A stretch of 64,000 nt of DNA from Streptacidiphilus pinicola. Lineage in GTDB: Bacteria > Actinomycetota > Actinomycetes > Streptomycetales > Streptomycetaceae. The DNA lies in contig NZ_QKYN01000089.1 of assembly GCF_003258295.1 (NCBI RefSeq), positions 1 through 64,000 of the forward strand, read 5' to 3'. The notes under the pieces are model-generated. The model ran no database searches. It was given only the letters and a program-made list of their open reading frames with translations, and was not told where the DNA came from. Shown piece by piece: positions 38,391-46,712 of this stretch. The position numbers were made by a program, and so were the translations under genes. Positions within the stretch are counted from its first letter, which is position 1, and each line of letters starts with the position of its first letter.

Positions 38391-38651
38391 TTGGAGAACC
38401 TCAGCCGTGCCGCCTCCGCCGACGGCGCCTTGCCGGAGGTGACCGAACAGCTCATCGCCGTGGCCCTTGCCCACGTCACCCAGTGCCCCTACTGCTTCCA
38501 GGGCCACACTCGCCTCGCCCGGCGCAAGGGCAACAGCCCCGAGGAGATCACGGAGGCGACCTGGGTCGCCGCGGAGATGCGCGCCGACGGCGCCCACGCG
38601 CATTCCACCCTCGCGCTGCACGCCATGGGCGAGACCGAACCACGCCATTGA
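38391..38651 (+). CDS. AhpD/CMD-like protein, probably 5'-truncated
   Basis: An 86-residue frame from a TTG at 38391 with the CMD/AhpD core LIAVALAHVTQCPYCFQGHT, then RLARRKGNSPEEITEATWVA and AHAHSTLALHAMGETEP. The CPYC motif and following histidine are intact. Family sequence extends upstream to about 38346 (IGARRAQLTPAVNEALENLS) but an in-frame TAG lies at 38343-38345 and there is no ATG or GTG before the conserved part. The native start has probably been lost, and the gene is joined to the ruined transketolase. It could still be translated from TTG 38391 or a CTG. It is a second AhpD-like gene besides 28180-28671. Confidence 0.6.
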   Translation: MENLSRAASADGALPEVTEQLIAVALAHVTQCPYCFQGHTRLARRKGNSPEEITEATWVAAEMRADGAHAHSTLALHAMGETEPRH

Positions 38652-38867
38652 GCACCGGCCGCCGATCACCCTGGCGCGGTGCACCGCCGCGACCGCGCCC
38701 CAGGCCGGGGCGTTCGACGGGGCCGAACGGTACCCGCCATCACGCGGAGGGCTGCGCCGATCAGCCCCCGCCCGTGTCCCTTGTGGCCCAGGGCGTCCCG
38801 GACGTCCGCCGGGACGATTGAGGCGGCGGCAGCCATCCGCTGCCCTGCGGTTTCGGAGGTGGACCCG

Positions 38868-39731
38868 ATGACACGATCAGTGATCGCCGGGGTCGACGGC
38901 TCGCCCGAGAGCGTCGCCGCGGCCCGCTGGGCGGCCGGCGCGGCCGCAAGGCTGCGGACCGACCTGCTGCTCCTGCACGTGGGCGACTGGCCCGTGCACG
39001 TCGCCCACGGTGCCACCTTCGAGGTGCACCAGGGTCGGATCCGTGACCTTCTGCGCTCCGCCGCCGCCGAGGCCGGAAGGGACCACCCGGGTCTCGCGGT
39101 CCGCACCGCGACCACCGCGGGCGACCCGATCGTGTGCCTGGTCGAGGCAGGGACCCAGGTCGAGCTGCTGGTCCTCGGGTCGCGCGGGCAGGGGGCCTTC
39201 CAAGGGCTGCTGGTCGGCTCGACCGCGCTGGCCGTCGCGGCTCGCAGCCGCTGCCCCGTCGTCCTAGTGCGCGCCGACCAGCCCTTCGGCAGCGCGGTGT
39301 CGGTCCCGGAGGTCGTGGTGGGGGTCGATTCGAAGGACAGCAGTGCGGTGCTGCTGGAGTTCGCGATCGAGGCGGCGGCGCGGATGAAGACCGGCGTCCG
39401 GGTCGTGCACGCCTGGAGCCCGCCACCGCACTGGTTCGGCGGCGGTACCGCGGACGCCGACGCCGAGCACGCACAGGCGCAGCACGCGGAGGTGGACCGG
39501 CTCGAGGAGATCCTTGAGCCGTGGCGGAGCGCTCACCCGGGCGTCGAGTTGATCCCGGCCACCCGTGTCGGTAGCGCCGCGGAGATCCTGACCGAGGAGG
39601 CCAGGCGGGCCTCGCTCGTGGTGGTCGGCCGGCACGACCGCCGGCACGGCGGCATCGGCCGTCTCGGCGCGGTCGCGCACGCGGTCATTCACTACGCACG
39701 CTGCCCTGTCGCGGTCGTCCCACGTGACTGA
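38868..39731 (+). CDS. Universal stress protein, two UspA domains
   Basis: A 287-residue tandem USP. Domain 1 (residues 1-145) reads SVIAGVDGSPESVAAARWAA and ELLVLGSRGQGAFQGLLVGS with RCPVVLVRADQ. Domain 2 reads EVVVGVDSKDSSAVLLEFAI, SLVVVGRHDRRHGGIGRLGA and ARCPVAVVPRD. The first domain keeps the ATP-loop pattern (GxxGxGxxxGxxxGS) while the second is altered (GRHDRRHGG), so only one site may bind ATP. The start is ATG 38868 after GGAGGTGG. USPs with two domains are markers of dormancy or hypoxia regulons in actinobacteria. A CCGAACGG sequence at 38723-38730 precedes it, but I do not call it an operator. Confidence 0.92.
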   Translation: MTRSVIAGVDGSPESVAAARWAAGAAARLRTDLLLLHVGDWPVHVAHGATFEVHQGRIRDLLRSAAAEAGRDHPGLAVRTATTAGDPIVCLVEAGTQVELLVLGSRGQGAFQGLLVGSTALAVAARSRCPVVLVRADQPFGSAVSVPEVVVGVDSKDSSAVLLEFAIEAAARMKTGVRVVHAWSPPPHWFGGGTADADAEHAQAQHAEVDRLEEILEPWRSAHPGVELIPATRVGSAAEILTEEARRASLVVVGRHDRRHGGIGRLGAVAHAVIHYARCPVAVVPRD

Positions 39732-39783
39732 CCCGGGAGAACTAGGAACCACACAATCCCTCGACAAGCGCCGGGAGGCGGCC

Positions 39784-40599
39784 GTGAACCTGATCGTCTA
39801 CGCGGATTTCAACCGCCCCATGTGCTGTCTTGCCAGTCAGCGCGTCGACCGCCTGCTGGCTCGCGGTCTGGATGTGCAGTGGCGCGCGGTCGAACACGAT
39901 CGACGGTTGTCCATGATGGGAACGCCGTCGGCCGCGCTCCACGCCGCAGAGAACCTGGACGCCGCCAGGCTGCTGCTGATGCCGGGAGATTGGCTCCCGG
40001 TTACAGCCCCGGACCAGGTCAGCAACACCAGGGCCGCGGTCGCCGGCTACGCCGAAGCGGTCAGCGACGGGCTGCAGAACGAGATGCGCCGCAGCATCTT
40101 CGACGCCATCTGGGTACACGGACGCCATCTGAGCGATGCCTACGAGGTGCGCCGGCTCATCGCCGATCTGATGTGGCCGCCCGTGCCGTCGATGCTGTAC
40201 CGCCTGTGCGACCTGCCCACCCCGCTGGCCCGGGAAACAGATCTGACGCGGGCCATGCGCCGCTCCGGCGGGACTGTCATCCCCGGCGGCGGGCCGCTGA
40301 CCACCATCGCCTGGCGGCGCATCCGCGCCTGGCGCGAAGAGTGGCGACAACTGCCGACACGGGAACTGCCGACGCTCGTCGGCCCGGACGGCCGCGTCAG
40401 CCAGGGCATCGCGGCACTCGACGCGCTGGCCGCCCTGGACACAGGCGCACCCGGCACGCTCACGGCGGCTGCGGGGTTGGACGCCTCGGCGTACGGCGCC
40501 CAACAACCCGCGCGGCAGCGTCCCGGCCCGATGCCGGATGCCATCAGCGCGGCACTGACGACATCGGCGCCGATGGGCCGGAGAGTGTCGCGGTGGTAG
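39784..40599 (+). CDS. DsbA-family thioredoxin-fold protein
   Basis: A 271-residue protein with a DsbA/2-hydroxychromene-isomerase-like thioredoxin fold. It starts MNLIVYADFNRPMCCLASQR with cysteines in PMCC where DsbA has CxxC, so a normal redox pair is absent. Later segments are LQNEMRRSIFDAIWVHGRHL and YEVRRLIADLMWP (helical insert), PLARETDLTRAMRRSGGTVI and PTLVGPDGRVSQGIAALDAL, ending with a proline-rich tail. The GTG start at 39784 follows GGGAGG; upstream open sequence lies over the preceding USP end. Its function in disulfide or glutathione chemistry is open. It lies between two USP genes, convergent with the second. Confidence 0.75.
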   Translation: MNLIVYADFNRPMCCLASQRVDRLLARGLDVQWRAVEHDRRLSMMGTPSAALHAAENLDAARLLLMPGDWLPVTAPDQVSNTRAAVAGYAEAVSDGLQNEMRRSIFDAIWVHGRHLSDAYEVRRLIADLMWPPVPSMLYRLCDLPTPLARETDLTRAMRRSGGTVIPGGGPLTTIAWRRIRAWREEWRQLPTRELPTLVGPDGRVSQGIAALDALAALDTGAPGTLTAAAGLDASAYGAQQPARQRPGPMPDAISAALTTSAPMGRRVSRW

Positions 40600-40642
40600 T
40601 CCGGCTCAGGGCCTGATTGCGGCGCGTACGGCCGCGTTCACT

Positions 40643-41095
40643 TCACTCCCGAGGGGCGCGCACGACGACGACCGGGCAGGCGGCGTGGTGGACGCAGTGC
40701 TGGCAGACCGAGCCGAGGAGGGCCCGGGTGAAGGTGCCGAGCCCCCGGTCGCCGACGACCAGAAGAGCCGCGTCCTGCGCCTGGTCGAGCAGCACGGCGG
40801 CCGGATGCCCCTCGATGGTCCTGGCGTCAATCCTGACCTGCGGTGGGACGCCCTCCAGCGCGTGGGTGACGGCACGGTCGAGGCTCTTGCGTGCGAGGCC
40901 CTCGAAGTCGTACACGCCGACACCGGCGGGAGCCCACCCGTACCAGCCAGTCGGTCGTTCCCAGGCCATCACGGCCTCCACGGTTGCGCCGGTCGCCTCG
41001 GCCTGACGGATCGCCCACCGTAGTGCCGCCTTCGACGCGTCGGAGGTGTCGACGCCCACGACGATGCGCGGGGCCGGTCGCTCGACGGTGTCCAT
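40643..41095 (-). CDS. Universal stress protein, single domain
   Basis: A 150-residue UspA protein. It reads RIVVGVDTSDASKAALRWAI, EAVMAWERPTGWYGWAPAG, RIDARTIEGHPAAVLLDQAQ and LLVVGDRGLGTFTRALLGSV with CQHCVHHAACPVVVVRAP. The ATP-binding GxxGxG pattern (GDRGLGTFTRALLGSV) is intact. The ATG 41095 lies 7 nt after AGGAG; an upstream ATG in the frame overlaps that site and is less likely. It lies 70 bp downstream of the transaldolase gene on the same strand, so the two are probably cotranscribed. The tail cysteines CQHC are unusual for a USP and could be redox-active. Confidence 0.92.
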   Translation of the reverse strand: MDTVERPAPRIVVGVDTSDASKAALRWAIRQAEATGATVEAVMAWERPTGWYGWAPAGVGVYDFEGLARKSLDRAVTHALEGVPPQVRIDARTIEGHPAAVLLDQAQDAALLVVGDRGLGTFTRALLGSVCQHCVHHAACPVVVVRAPRE

Positions 41096-41165
41096 CACAT
41101 GTCTCCTACGGGTGCTCCACGTCTCCACACCGGACGTCGCCCGACGGTCACGAAGGTGCCTGTCG

Positions 41166-42314
41166 TCATGGCTTCGCGTCCTCCTCCCGTTGTCCGGATG
41201 CCGGTCGGTCGCTGGCGTCCAGCCGGGTCGCGAGCTTCTCGCCGAGGTCGTTCCAGCTGCCCTCGAACGCGGCGACTCCCGCGTCCTCCAGACGCTGGAC
41301 GACGTCCGCGTAGTCGATGCCGAGTTCGGCGAGGTCCTTCAGCACCCTGTGCGCCTTGCGGTAACCGCCGCGCAGGTCGGTGACGGGGACGACGCCGTGG
41401 TCGGCGACCGCGTCCAGGGTGGCCTGCGGCATGGTGTTGACCACGTTCGGGGCCACCAGGCCGGTCACGTAGCGGGTGTCGTCGTAGGCCGGGTCCTTGA
41501 CTCCGGTGGAGGCCCACAGCAGCCGCTGTGGCCGCGCTCCCGCGTCGGCCAGCCGCTGCCACCGGTCGCTCGTGAACGTGCGCTCGTAGTGCTCGTAGGC
41601 GATCCGGGCGTTGGCGATGCCGGCCCAGCCGCGCAGCGCCGCCGCGCGTTCGCTGCCCAGCGCGTCCAGGCGGCGGTCGATCTCGGTGTCCACCCGGGAG
41701 ACGAAGAACGACGCGACCGACGCGATCCGGGACAGGTCCAGCCCCGCATCGCGGGCGCGTTCCATGCCGCCCAGGAACGCCTCCACGACCTCGTCGTAGC
41801 GGTCGAGGGAGAACAGCAGCGTGACGTTGATGCTGATGCCCTCCGCGAGGCAGGCACTGATCGCGTCCAGGCTCTGCCGGGCGGCGGGGATCTTCACGAA
41901 CAGGTTGGGCTGATCGACCAGCCACCACAGCGCCCGGGCCTCGGCGACCGTTCGGGCGGTGTCGTAGGCGAGCCGCGGGTCGACCTCGATCGACACCCGC
42001 CCGTCCACCCCGTCGGTCGCGTCGTGGACCGGCCGCAGGACGTCGCAGGCCCAGCGCACGTCATAGGTGGTCAGTGTCCGCAGCGCCTCGGCTACGCCGA
42101 CTTCTCGCAGCGCCAGGTCCTCGATCTGCAGGGCGTACAGGTCACCGCCCTCGATCGCACGCGCGAAGATCGTCGGGTTGGTGGTCACGCCTACGACGTG
42201 CCGCTTGCTCACCAGCTGGGCGAGGCTGCCGTTGGCCAGGCGCTCGCGGCTCAGGTCGTCCAGCCAGATCGACACCCCGGCCTCGGAAAGCCGGGCGAGA
42301 GCATCGCTCCCCAT
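41166..42314 (-). CDS. tal: Transaldolase
   Basis: A 382-residue enzyme of the pentose phosphate pathway, transferring a dihydroxyacetone unit between sedoheptulose-7-phosphate and glyceraldehyde-3-phosphate. Family blocks are SIWLDDLSRERLANGSLAQL, VVGVTTNPTIFARAIEG, GRVSIEVDPRLAYDT, NLFVKIPAARQSLDAISACL (Schiff-base lysine in FVKIPA), ISINVTLLFSLDRY and LLWASTGVKDPAYDDTRYV. The length suits the actinobacterial long form. The ATG 42314 follows GAGGAGG. It heads a two-gene unit with the USP gene. The transketolase it would normally partner is ruined here (37609-38261), so this copy must rely on another transketolase. Confidence 0.95.
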   Translation of the reverse strand: MGSDALARLSEAGVSIWLDDLSRERLANGSLAQLVSKRHVVGVTTNPTIFARAIEGGDLYALQIEDLALREVGVAEALRTLTTYDVRWACDVLRPVHDATDGVDGRVSIEVDPRLAYDTARTVAEARALWWLVDQPNLFVKIPAARQSLDAISACLAEGISINVTLLFSLDRYDEVVEAFLGGMERARDAGLDLSRIASVASFFVSRVDTEIDRRLDALGSERAAALRGWAGIANARIAYEHYERTFTSDRWQRLADAGARPQRLLWASTGVKDPAYDDTRYVTGLVAPNVVNTMPQATLDAVADHGVVPVTDLRGGYRKAHRVLKDLAELGIDYADVVQRLEDAGVAAFEGSWNDLGEKLATRLDASDRPASGQREEDAKP

Positions 42315-42618
42315 GCGGTCCTCCTCTGACGGTGAACATCGCCCCGGGCAGGGGTGCTCCTTCCAGGCTCACCCTTGACCGGCTTCCACGCAGGTGGAAC
42401 GCCCAGCACCTGGTCAGGCGACCGCCCCCGTGATCGGCTCATGCCTGAGCCACGGCGCTCGAAGGCACACTGCTCGAGGGCATCCGGAAGGGGCCGTCCT
42501 GTTGCGGGACCGGCGAGGGGAGAGACGCTGGGAGAACCTCCACCTTCGTCCAGCGCCCGGGACTGCACTCGGTGAACTGCACGCGGGGAGGTGCCGGCCG
42601 ACTGCGGAGAAGGTTCAG
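42315..42618. other. 304-bp divergent region, tal and carbonic anhydrase
   Basis: Promoters of the tal unit (minus) and carbonic anhydrase (plus) should lie here. No small gene or RNA was recognised. A loose inverted repeat, CCGTCC/GGGACCGG, at about 42494-42513 is imperfect and was not called as a site. Confidence 0.4.
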
Positions 42619-43107
42619 ATGTCCGTCACCGACGCGCTGCTGAAGAACAACGAAGAGTACGCGGCCCAGCCGCCCGAGGCACTGCCGGGGCAGCCGTCCA
42701 TGAAGGTCGCGGTCGTGGCCTGTATGGACTCCCGGATGGACATGTACGCCCTCCTCGGCCTCCACCCCGGCGAGGCCAACGTGATCCGCAACGCGGGCGG
42801 CGTCATCACCGACGACGTGATCCGCTCGCTCGCGATCAGCCAGCGGCAGCTCGGCACCCGCGAGATCATCCTGATCCACCACACCGACTGCCCGCTGCTC
42901 GACATCGTCGACGACGCCTTCAAGAAGCAACTCCAGGCCGAGGCCGGCATAAAGCCGTACTGGCCCGTGGAGTCCTTCCGCGACCTGGCTGTCGACGTCC
43001 ACTGGTCGATCTACAAGGTCAGGGAGAGCCGGTTCCTCACCCACCGCGACGCGGTGCGCGGATTCATCTATGACGTGATCACCGGGCGGCTCACCGAAGT
43101 GACCTGA
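42619..43107 (+). CDS. Beta-carbonic anhydrase
   Basis: A 162-residue zinc enzyme that interconverts CO2 and bicarbonate. Zinc and active-site motifs are AVVACMDSRMDMY (Cys, Asp-Ser-Arg), NVIRNAGGVITDDVIRSLAI and EIILIHHTDCPLLDI (His and Cys). This matches the short actinobacterial beta class. The ATG 42619 lies about 7 nt after GGAGAAGG; upstream open sequence is not family-like. The enzyme supplies bicarbonate for carboxylations or deals with CO2 from the neighbouring 2-oxoacid dehydrogenase; that use is inferred. It is divergent from tal and followed by a small unknown gene. Confidence 0.93.
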   Translation: MSVTDALLKNNEEYAAQPPEALPGQPSMKVAVVACMDSRMDMYALLGLHPGEANVIRNAGGVITDDVIRSLAISQRQLGTREIILIHHTDCPLLDIVDDAFKKQLQAEAGIKPYWPVESFRDLAVDVHWSIYKVRESRFLTHRDAVRGFIYDVITGRLTEVT

Positions 43108-43170
43108 GCGGAACGGTACGCCGCGACCACCCGGCCGGGCGGGACAGCCGCAGGAAGGAAGACGCGCCAC

Positions 43171-43461
43171 ATGGCAGCTGACATCCGGATCGAGTCCCTG
43201 GGCGATCACGAATACCTGGTCCGCTTCCCCTCGGGCAGCGAAACAGTCGAGTCACTGATGCGGGCGACACCGGACACCGTGGACCACATCGGTGTCCCAG
43301 GAACCGACGAGAGACGGATCGTCGCCGAGACCGCGGCGTTCCTGGCCGAGCGCCAGCCTGTGATCGACATCCCGCCGATGATCGACCTCGACGACCTCGA
43401 GGCCCACTACGGCGACGAGTACCTGCAGGAACTCATCCGCCGCCTCCACACAGCCCCGTGA
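43171..43461 (+). CDS. Conserved small protein, unknown function
   Basis: A 96-residue acidic protein from ATG 43171, preceded by GGAAGGAAG. It reads MAADIRIESLGDHEYLVRFP, TVESLMRATPDTVDHIGVPG, ERRIVAETAAFLAERQPVID and LEAHYGDEYLQELIRRL. I recognise no domain. The pattern of strands then helices suggests a small alpha/beta fold, with no membrane segment or cysteine. Its stop overlaps the GTG of the GH15 gene by 4 bp (GTGA), so it is cotranscribed with the glucanase. Its function may be tied to that enzyme or to the upstream carbonic anhydrase. Confidence 0.75.
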   Translation: MAADIRIESLGDHEYLVRFPSGSETVESLMRATPDTVDHIGVPGTDERRIVAETAAFLAERQPVIDIPPMIDLDDLEAHYGDEYLQELIRRLHTAP

Positions 43462-45305
43462 CCGCCTCCACCCGCGACATTGCCGCCGACCGGCGCAGGG
43501 CCGGCAGGACCGGCGGCCACGTGCCGCTGCGTGACTACGCCGTGATCGGCGACGGCCGCACCGCGGCGCTCGTGGCAGCCGACGGGTCGGTGGACTGGCT
43601 CACCATCCCGTACCTGGACTCTCCCAGCGTGTTCGCCGCAGTGCTGGATCCACGCGACGGCGGCTGCTTCCAACTGGAACCCACCCTTTCCTACACCGTG
43701 GAACGCCGCTACCTCCCCGGAACGAACCTGCTGGAGACCACGTACCGCACCGCGCACGGCGCCGTGCGGCTCACCGACGCGCTCACCCTGCCAGACAGTC
43801 CGCCTCTCGCCCCCGGCGGTGAACTCGTGCGCCGCTTGGAAGGTCTCGCCGGTTCGGTCCCGATGCACTGGAGCGTGCGTCCGCGCTTCGACTACGGCCG
43901 GCATCCGGCCCGGTTCAGCCTCCGCGCGGGCGTACCCGTCGCGGCACACGGCCGGAACGCACTGGCAGTCAGCAGCTGGGGTGCGGGCCCGCCGATCGTG
44001 TCCGATGACGCGGTCAGCGCCGACGTCACCCTCAGCTCGGGCGAGAGCGCGCTCATCGCCGTGCCGTTCGCCCACCAGGAACCCCTCGTACTGCCCGCCC
44101 GCTCCGACTGCGAGCAGCGACTGGTCCGCACCCGCGACCGGTGGCGCTCCTGGGCCGGGGCCCGTACCTACGAAGGGCGCTGGCGGGAGGCCGTGCAGCG
44201 CAGCGCCCTTGTGCTCAAGCTGCTCGTGTTCGCGCCGTCCGGGGCGATCGCCGCCGCGGCGACCACCTCCCTGCCGGAGTGGCCCGGCGGGGAGCGCAAC
44301 TGGGACTACCGCTACTCGTGGGTGCGCGACTCCGCGTTCACACTCCAGGTGTTCCTGCACCTGGACTGCCTGGCGGAGGCACACGCGTACTTCTGGTGGC
44401 TGATGCAGGCCTCCCAGCTCACCCACCCGCGATTGCGAGTGCTGTACCGGCTTGACGGCGGGCCACACGCCCGCGAGCGGGTACTGCCCCTGAGCGGCTA
44501 CCTGGACTCGCGGCCAGTCCGCGTCGGCAACGCCGCCGTCGACCAGGTCCAGCTCGACACCTACGGCGAACTGCTCCAGACCGCCTGGCTCTACGCGAAG
44601 GACGCAGCCACCCTCGACCGCGACCTGGCCCGCCGTCTGGCCGAGATCGCCGACTTCGTCTGCGCCGCCTGGCGGCGGCCAGACTCGGGCATCTGGGAAG
44701 TCCGCAGCGCACCCGCGCATTTCACCCAGTCCAAGATGATGTGCTGGCTCGCCCTGGACCGCGCGCTCGACCTCGCCGAACACGGCATCATCCCCGCCCG
44801 CCACGCCGCTCGATGGCGGCAGGAACGCGCCGCCGCACGGACGTTCATCGAAACCCGCTGCTTCTCCGCCCGCCTCGGCAGCTACACCCGCGCCGCCGGC
44901 AGCGAGGACCTTGACGCCGCCGTCCTGCTCGGCGTCCTGTACGACTACGGCGGACCCGATAACCCGCGGCTGCGCGGCACCGTCGACGCCATCAGTGCCG
45001 GGCTGCGCCACGGCCCGTACGTCGCCAGGTACTCCGGTGAGGACGGGCTCGCCGGGCCCGAGGGTGCCTTCCTGGCCTGCTCGTTCTGGCTTGCCGAGGC
45101 CGTCGCCCGCACCGGCCGGGTAGAGGAGGCGACCGAGTTGATGAACGAACTCGTGGACCTGGCCAACGACGTGGGCCTCTACAGTGAGGAGACCGACCCG
45201 GCGACGGGGGCATTCCTGGGTAACCTGCCACAGGCCCTGAGCCACCTCGCACTGATCAGGGCCGCCCTGGCCATCTCCACCGCCACGCCGGAGGCGAGCC
45301 CGTGA
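43458..45305 (+). CDS. GH15-family glucanase (glucoamylase/trehalase-like)
   Basis: A 615-residue cytoplasmic glycoside hydrolase of family 15. The N-terminal beta-sandwich reads VPLRDYAVIGDGRTAALVAA and DGSVDWLTIPYLDSPSVFAA. The (alpha/alpha)6 barrel holds WPGGERNWDYRYSWVRDSAF (general acid/base region), DQVQLDTYGELLQTAWLYAK and FVCAAWRRPDSGIWEVRSAP. It ends GLYSEETDPATGAFLGNLPQ followed by ALSHLALI, the second catalytic-base block. There is no signal peptide. The enzyme releases glucose from alpha-glucans or trehalose, useful for using glycogen in energy-limited cells. The GTG start overlaps the previous stop and its own stop overlaps the next gene. Confidence 0.93.
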   Translation: MTASTRDIAADRRRAGRTGGHVPLRDYAVIGDGRTAALVAADGSVDWLTIPYLDSPSVFAAVLDPRDGGCFQLEPTLSYTVERRYLPGTNLLETTYRTAHGAVRLTDALTLPDSPPLAPGGELVRRLEGLAGSVPMHWSVRPRFDYGRHPARFSLRAGVPVAAHGRNALAVSSWGAGPPIVSDDAVSADVTLSSGESALIAVPFAHQEPLVLPARSDCEQRLVRTRDRWRSWAGARTYEGRWREAVQRSALVLKLLVFAPSGAIAAAATTSLPEWPGGERNWDYRYSWVRDSAFTLQVFLHLDCLAEAHAYFWWLMQASQLTHPRLRVLYRLDGGPHARERVLPLSGYLDSRPVRVGNAAVDQVQLDTYGELLQTAWLYAKDAATLDRDLARRLAEIADFVCAAWRRPDSGIWEVRSAPAHFTQSKMMCWLALDRALDLAEHGIIPARHAARWRQERAAARTFIETRCFSARLGSYTRAAGSEDLDAAVLLGVLYDYGGPDNPRLRGTVDAISAGLRHGPYVARYSGEDGLAGPEGAFLACSFWLAEAVARTGRVEEATELMNELVDLANDVGLYSEETDPATGAFLGNLPQALSHLALIRAALAISTATPEASP

Positions 45306-45784
45306 ATCCGGCAGCCGTCGCTGCCGGCGGCTTCCTCGGCACCCTCGTGCTCACCACCACGCTGAGGGCCGCAAGCGAGCTCGGACTCACACGCATGGAC
45401 CTCCCTTTCCTGCTCGGCACCGCCCTCACCACCGACCGCGCCCGCGCCAAGGCCCTCGGCTACCTCCTGCACTTCGTCAACGGCCAGGTCTTCGCGTTCG
45501 TCTACTTCGCCGTCTTCGTCGCCATCCATCACTTCGGCTGGTGGCTCGGCGCCCTGTTCGGCCTGGCCCAGGGCGTCTTCGCCACCACTGCCCTGGTGAA
45601 CATCCTGCTGCCGATCATCCACCCCCGTATGGGCACACCACTCACCGCGGCGCCCGACGTCGCGCTCGTCGAACCCCCCGGTTTCCTGATGCGCAACTAC
45701 GGCCCCGCCACGCCAGTGGTCACCCTCGCCGCCCACATCGCCTACGGTGCCCTCGTCGGTGGCTTCGCGGCAATCGGCGCCTGA
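45302..45784 (+). CDS. Integral membrane protein, unknown function
   Basis: A 160-residue hydrophobic protein, with GTG start overlapping the GH15 stop (GTGA). Membrane segments include AVAAGGFLGTLVLTTTLRA, VNGQVFAFVYFAVFVAIHHF, WLGALFGLAQGVFATTALVN and VTLAAHIAYGALVGGFAAIG. GTALTTDRARAKALGYLLHF and MRNYGPATPVVTLAAHIAYG look like conserved loops. I know this type as an actinobacterial membrane protein of unknown role and cannot name a substrate. It is the last gene of the run 43171-45784. Transposase debris begins 40 bp downstream. Confidence 0.78.
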   Translation: MNPAAVAAGGFLGTLVLTTTLRAASELGLTRMDLPFLLGTALTTDRARAKALGYLLHFVNGQVFAFVYFAVFVAIHHFGWWLGALFGLAQGVFATTALVNILLPIIHPRMGTPLTAAPDVALVEPPGFLMRNYGPATPVVTLAAHIAYGALVGGFAAIGA

Positions 45785-45824
45785 CGCCGATGCCTGCCCG
45801 CTGGGGCCGAACCGGTGCGGTTCA

Positions 45825-45973
45825 CTCCATGATGTACCGGATCCTGCGTGAGCGGGGGCAGTCCGGTGAGCGCCGTCGCCAGGGCACCCACCCGGCCAAG
45901 ACGGTGCCCGAACTGGTCGCCGACGGCTCCTCTCAGGTGCTCACCTGGGACATCACCAAGGCGGCCGGCCCGC
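45825..45973 (+). pseudogene. IS3-family orfB fragment (149 bp)
   Basis: This piece matches about 55085-55233 inside orfB of the complete IS3 element, with only a few mismatches. It encodes MYRILRERGQSGERRRQGTH, then PAKTVPELVADGSSQVLTWD and ITKAAGP. Both edges are abrupt: to the left is GH15-operon sequence and to the right a USP tail. No inverted repeats flank it. Confidence 0.85.
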
Positions 45974-46033
45974 ACCGTGCTCGACACAGCGCTGTGCCCG
46001 GTGGCGGTGGTCAGGGCGCCGGGATCGTCGTGA
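45974..46033 (+). pseudogene. C-terminal tail of a universal stress protein
   Basis: Twenty codons directly after the IS3 fragment encode TVLDTALCPVAVVRAPGSS and a stop, the usual last strand of a UspA domain. The frame differs from the transposase frame. The rest of the USP gene is absent, so an element insertion followed by deletion is the likely history. Confidence 0.6.
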
Positions 46034-46175
46034 ACCGGTGTTCCGGGGCAAAACTCCAGGGCCGCGTACCCGTGACCGGCACACCGGTGCTGACGGACGG
46101 CGCGGCCGAGAAGTGAGCGCATCTCCCGAGCGGCCGCAGCGGGCGCCGGGGCCGCCAAGAGCAGAAGGAGTGGAC

Positions 46176-46712
46176 ATGAATGCCGTAGTAGGAGACAGGT
46201 TGCGGTTCCTCGGACACAAGGTGGGCGACCACGACCGCGTGGGCCGCGTTGTGGAGGTGCTCGGCTCGGACGGGGGACCGCCCTACCTGGTGGAGTTCGA
46301 GGACGGTCACCGCGGGGAGGCTTTCCCCGGCTCGGACTGCGAGATCGAACACGGCGGAGAGCGCGAGCCCGAGCGCAGCACCTCCAGGCCCAGCCGGCCC
46401 CCACGAGCAATATCGGCATCAAGCCCCAGTCCGGTTTCCACCACTGACGGTGCTAGCCATTCTGGGAGCAGCACAACCATCAGGGTGCCGGACCGGTCTC
46501 CGGTCCTCCCCTTGGCGTGCTCCGCCCGGGGCAGGCCGAACGCCCGCTCCAGCCGTGACCGGCCCTTCCGCGCGCAGCCAGCACCTTCTCCTGCCCGCCG
46601 CGCGGGAAGCGGCGGACCGCCGGACGCGCGTCCGCCGACTTCCTGCGCCAGCTGCACCGGGATCCTGTGCGCCTCTCGCTGCAGTCCTGACCGTGGACTC
46701 CGGGAACACTGA
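46176..46712 (+). CDS. DUF1918 protein with abnormal C-terminal run-on
   Basis: A 178-residue frame from ATG 46176, 5 nt after AAGGAG. Residues 1-58 are a DUF1918 domain: NAVVGDRLRFLGHKVGDHDR, VGRVVEVLGSDGGPPYLVEF and EDGHRGEAFPGSDCEI, a small SH3-like barrel usually found as a 60-70 residue protein. From about residue 65 the sequence is arginine-, serine- and proline-rich and looks like out-of-frame readthrough, so the native stop has probably been lost by rearrangement. The domain itself seems intact and may still be made. It lies in the region of fragments. Its function is unknown. Confidence 0.6.
   Translation: MNAVVGDRLRFLGHKVGDHDRVGRVVEVLGSDGGPPYLVEFEDGHRGEAFPGSDCEIEHGGEREPERSTSRPSRPPRAISASSPSPVSTTDGASHSGSSTTIRVPDRSPVLPLACSARGRPNARSSRDRPFRAQPAPSPARRAGSGGPPDARPPTSCASCTGILCASRCSPDRGLREH

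Noticed and set aside
38719-38735. CCGAACGG with GGGG and CCC flanks, a DosR-like box upstream of a USP gene
   Set aside because: The core dyad is only eight bases and the outer arms are out of register. It could not be told from chance in such GC-rich DNA.
42494-42513. CCGTCC/GGGACCGG imperfect repeat before carbonic anhydrase
   Set aside because: Arms do not pair well and there is no second copy.
43819-44403. 194-codon frame inside the GH15 gene
   Set aside because: Shadow in another frame; serine- and arginine-rich without a domain.
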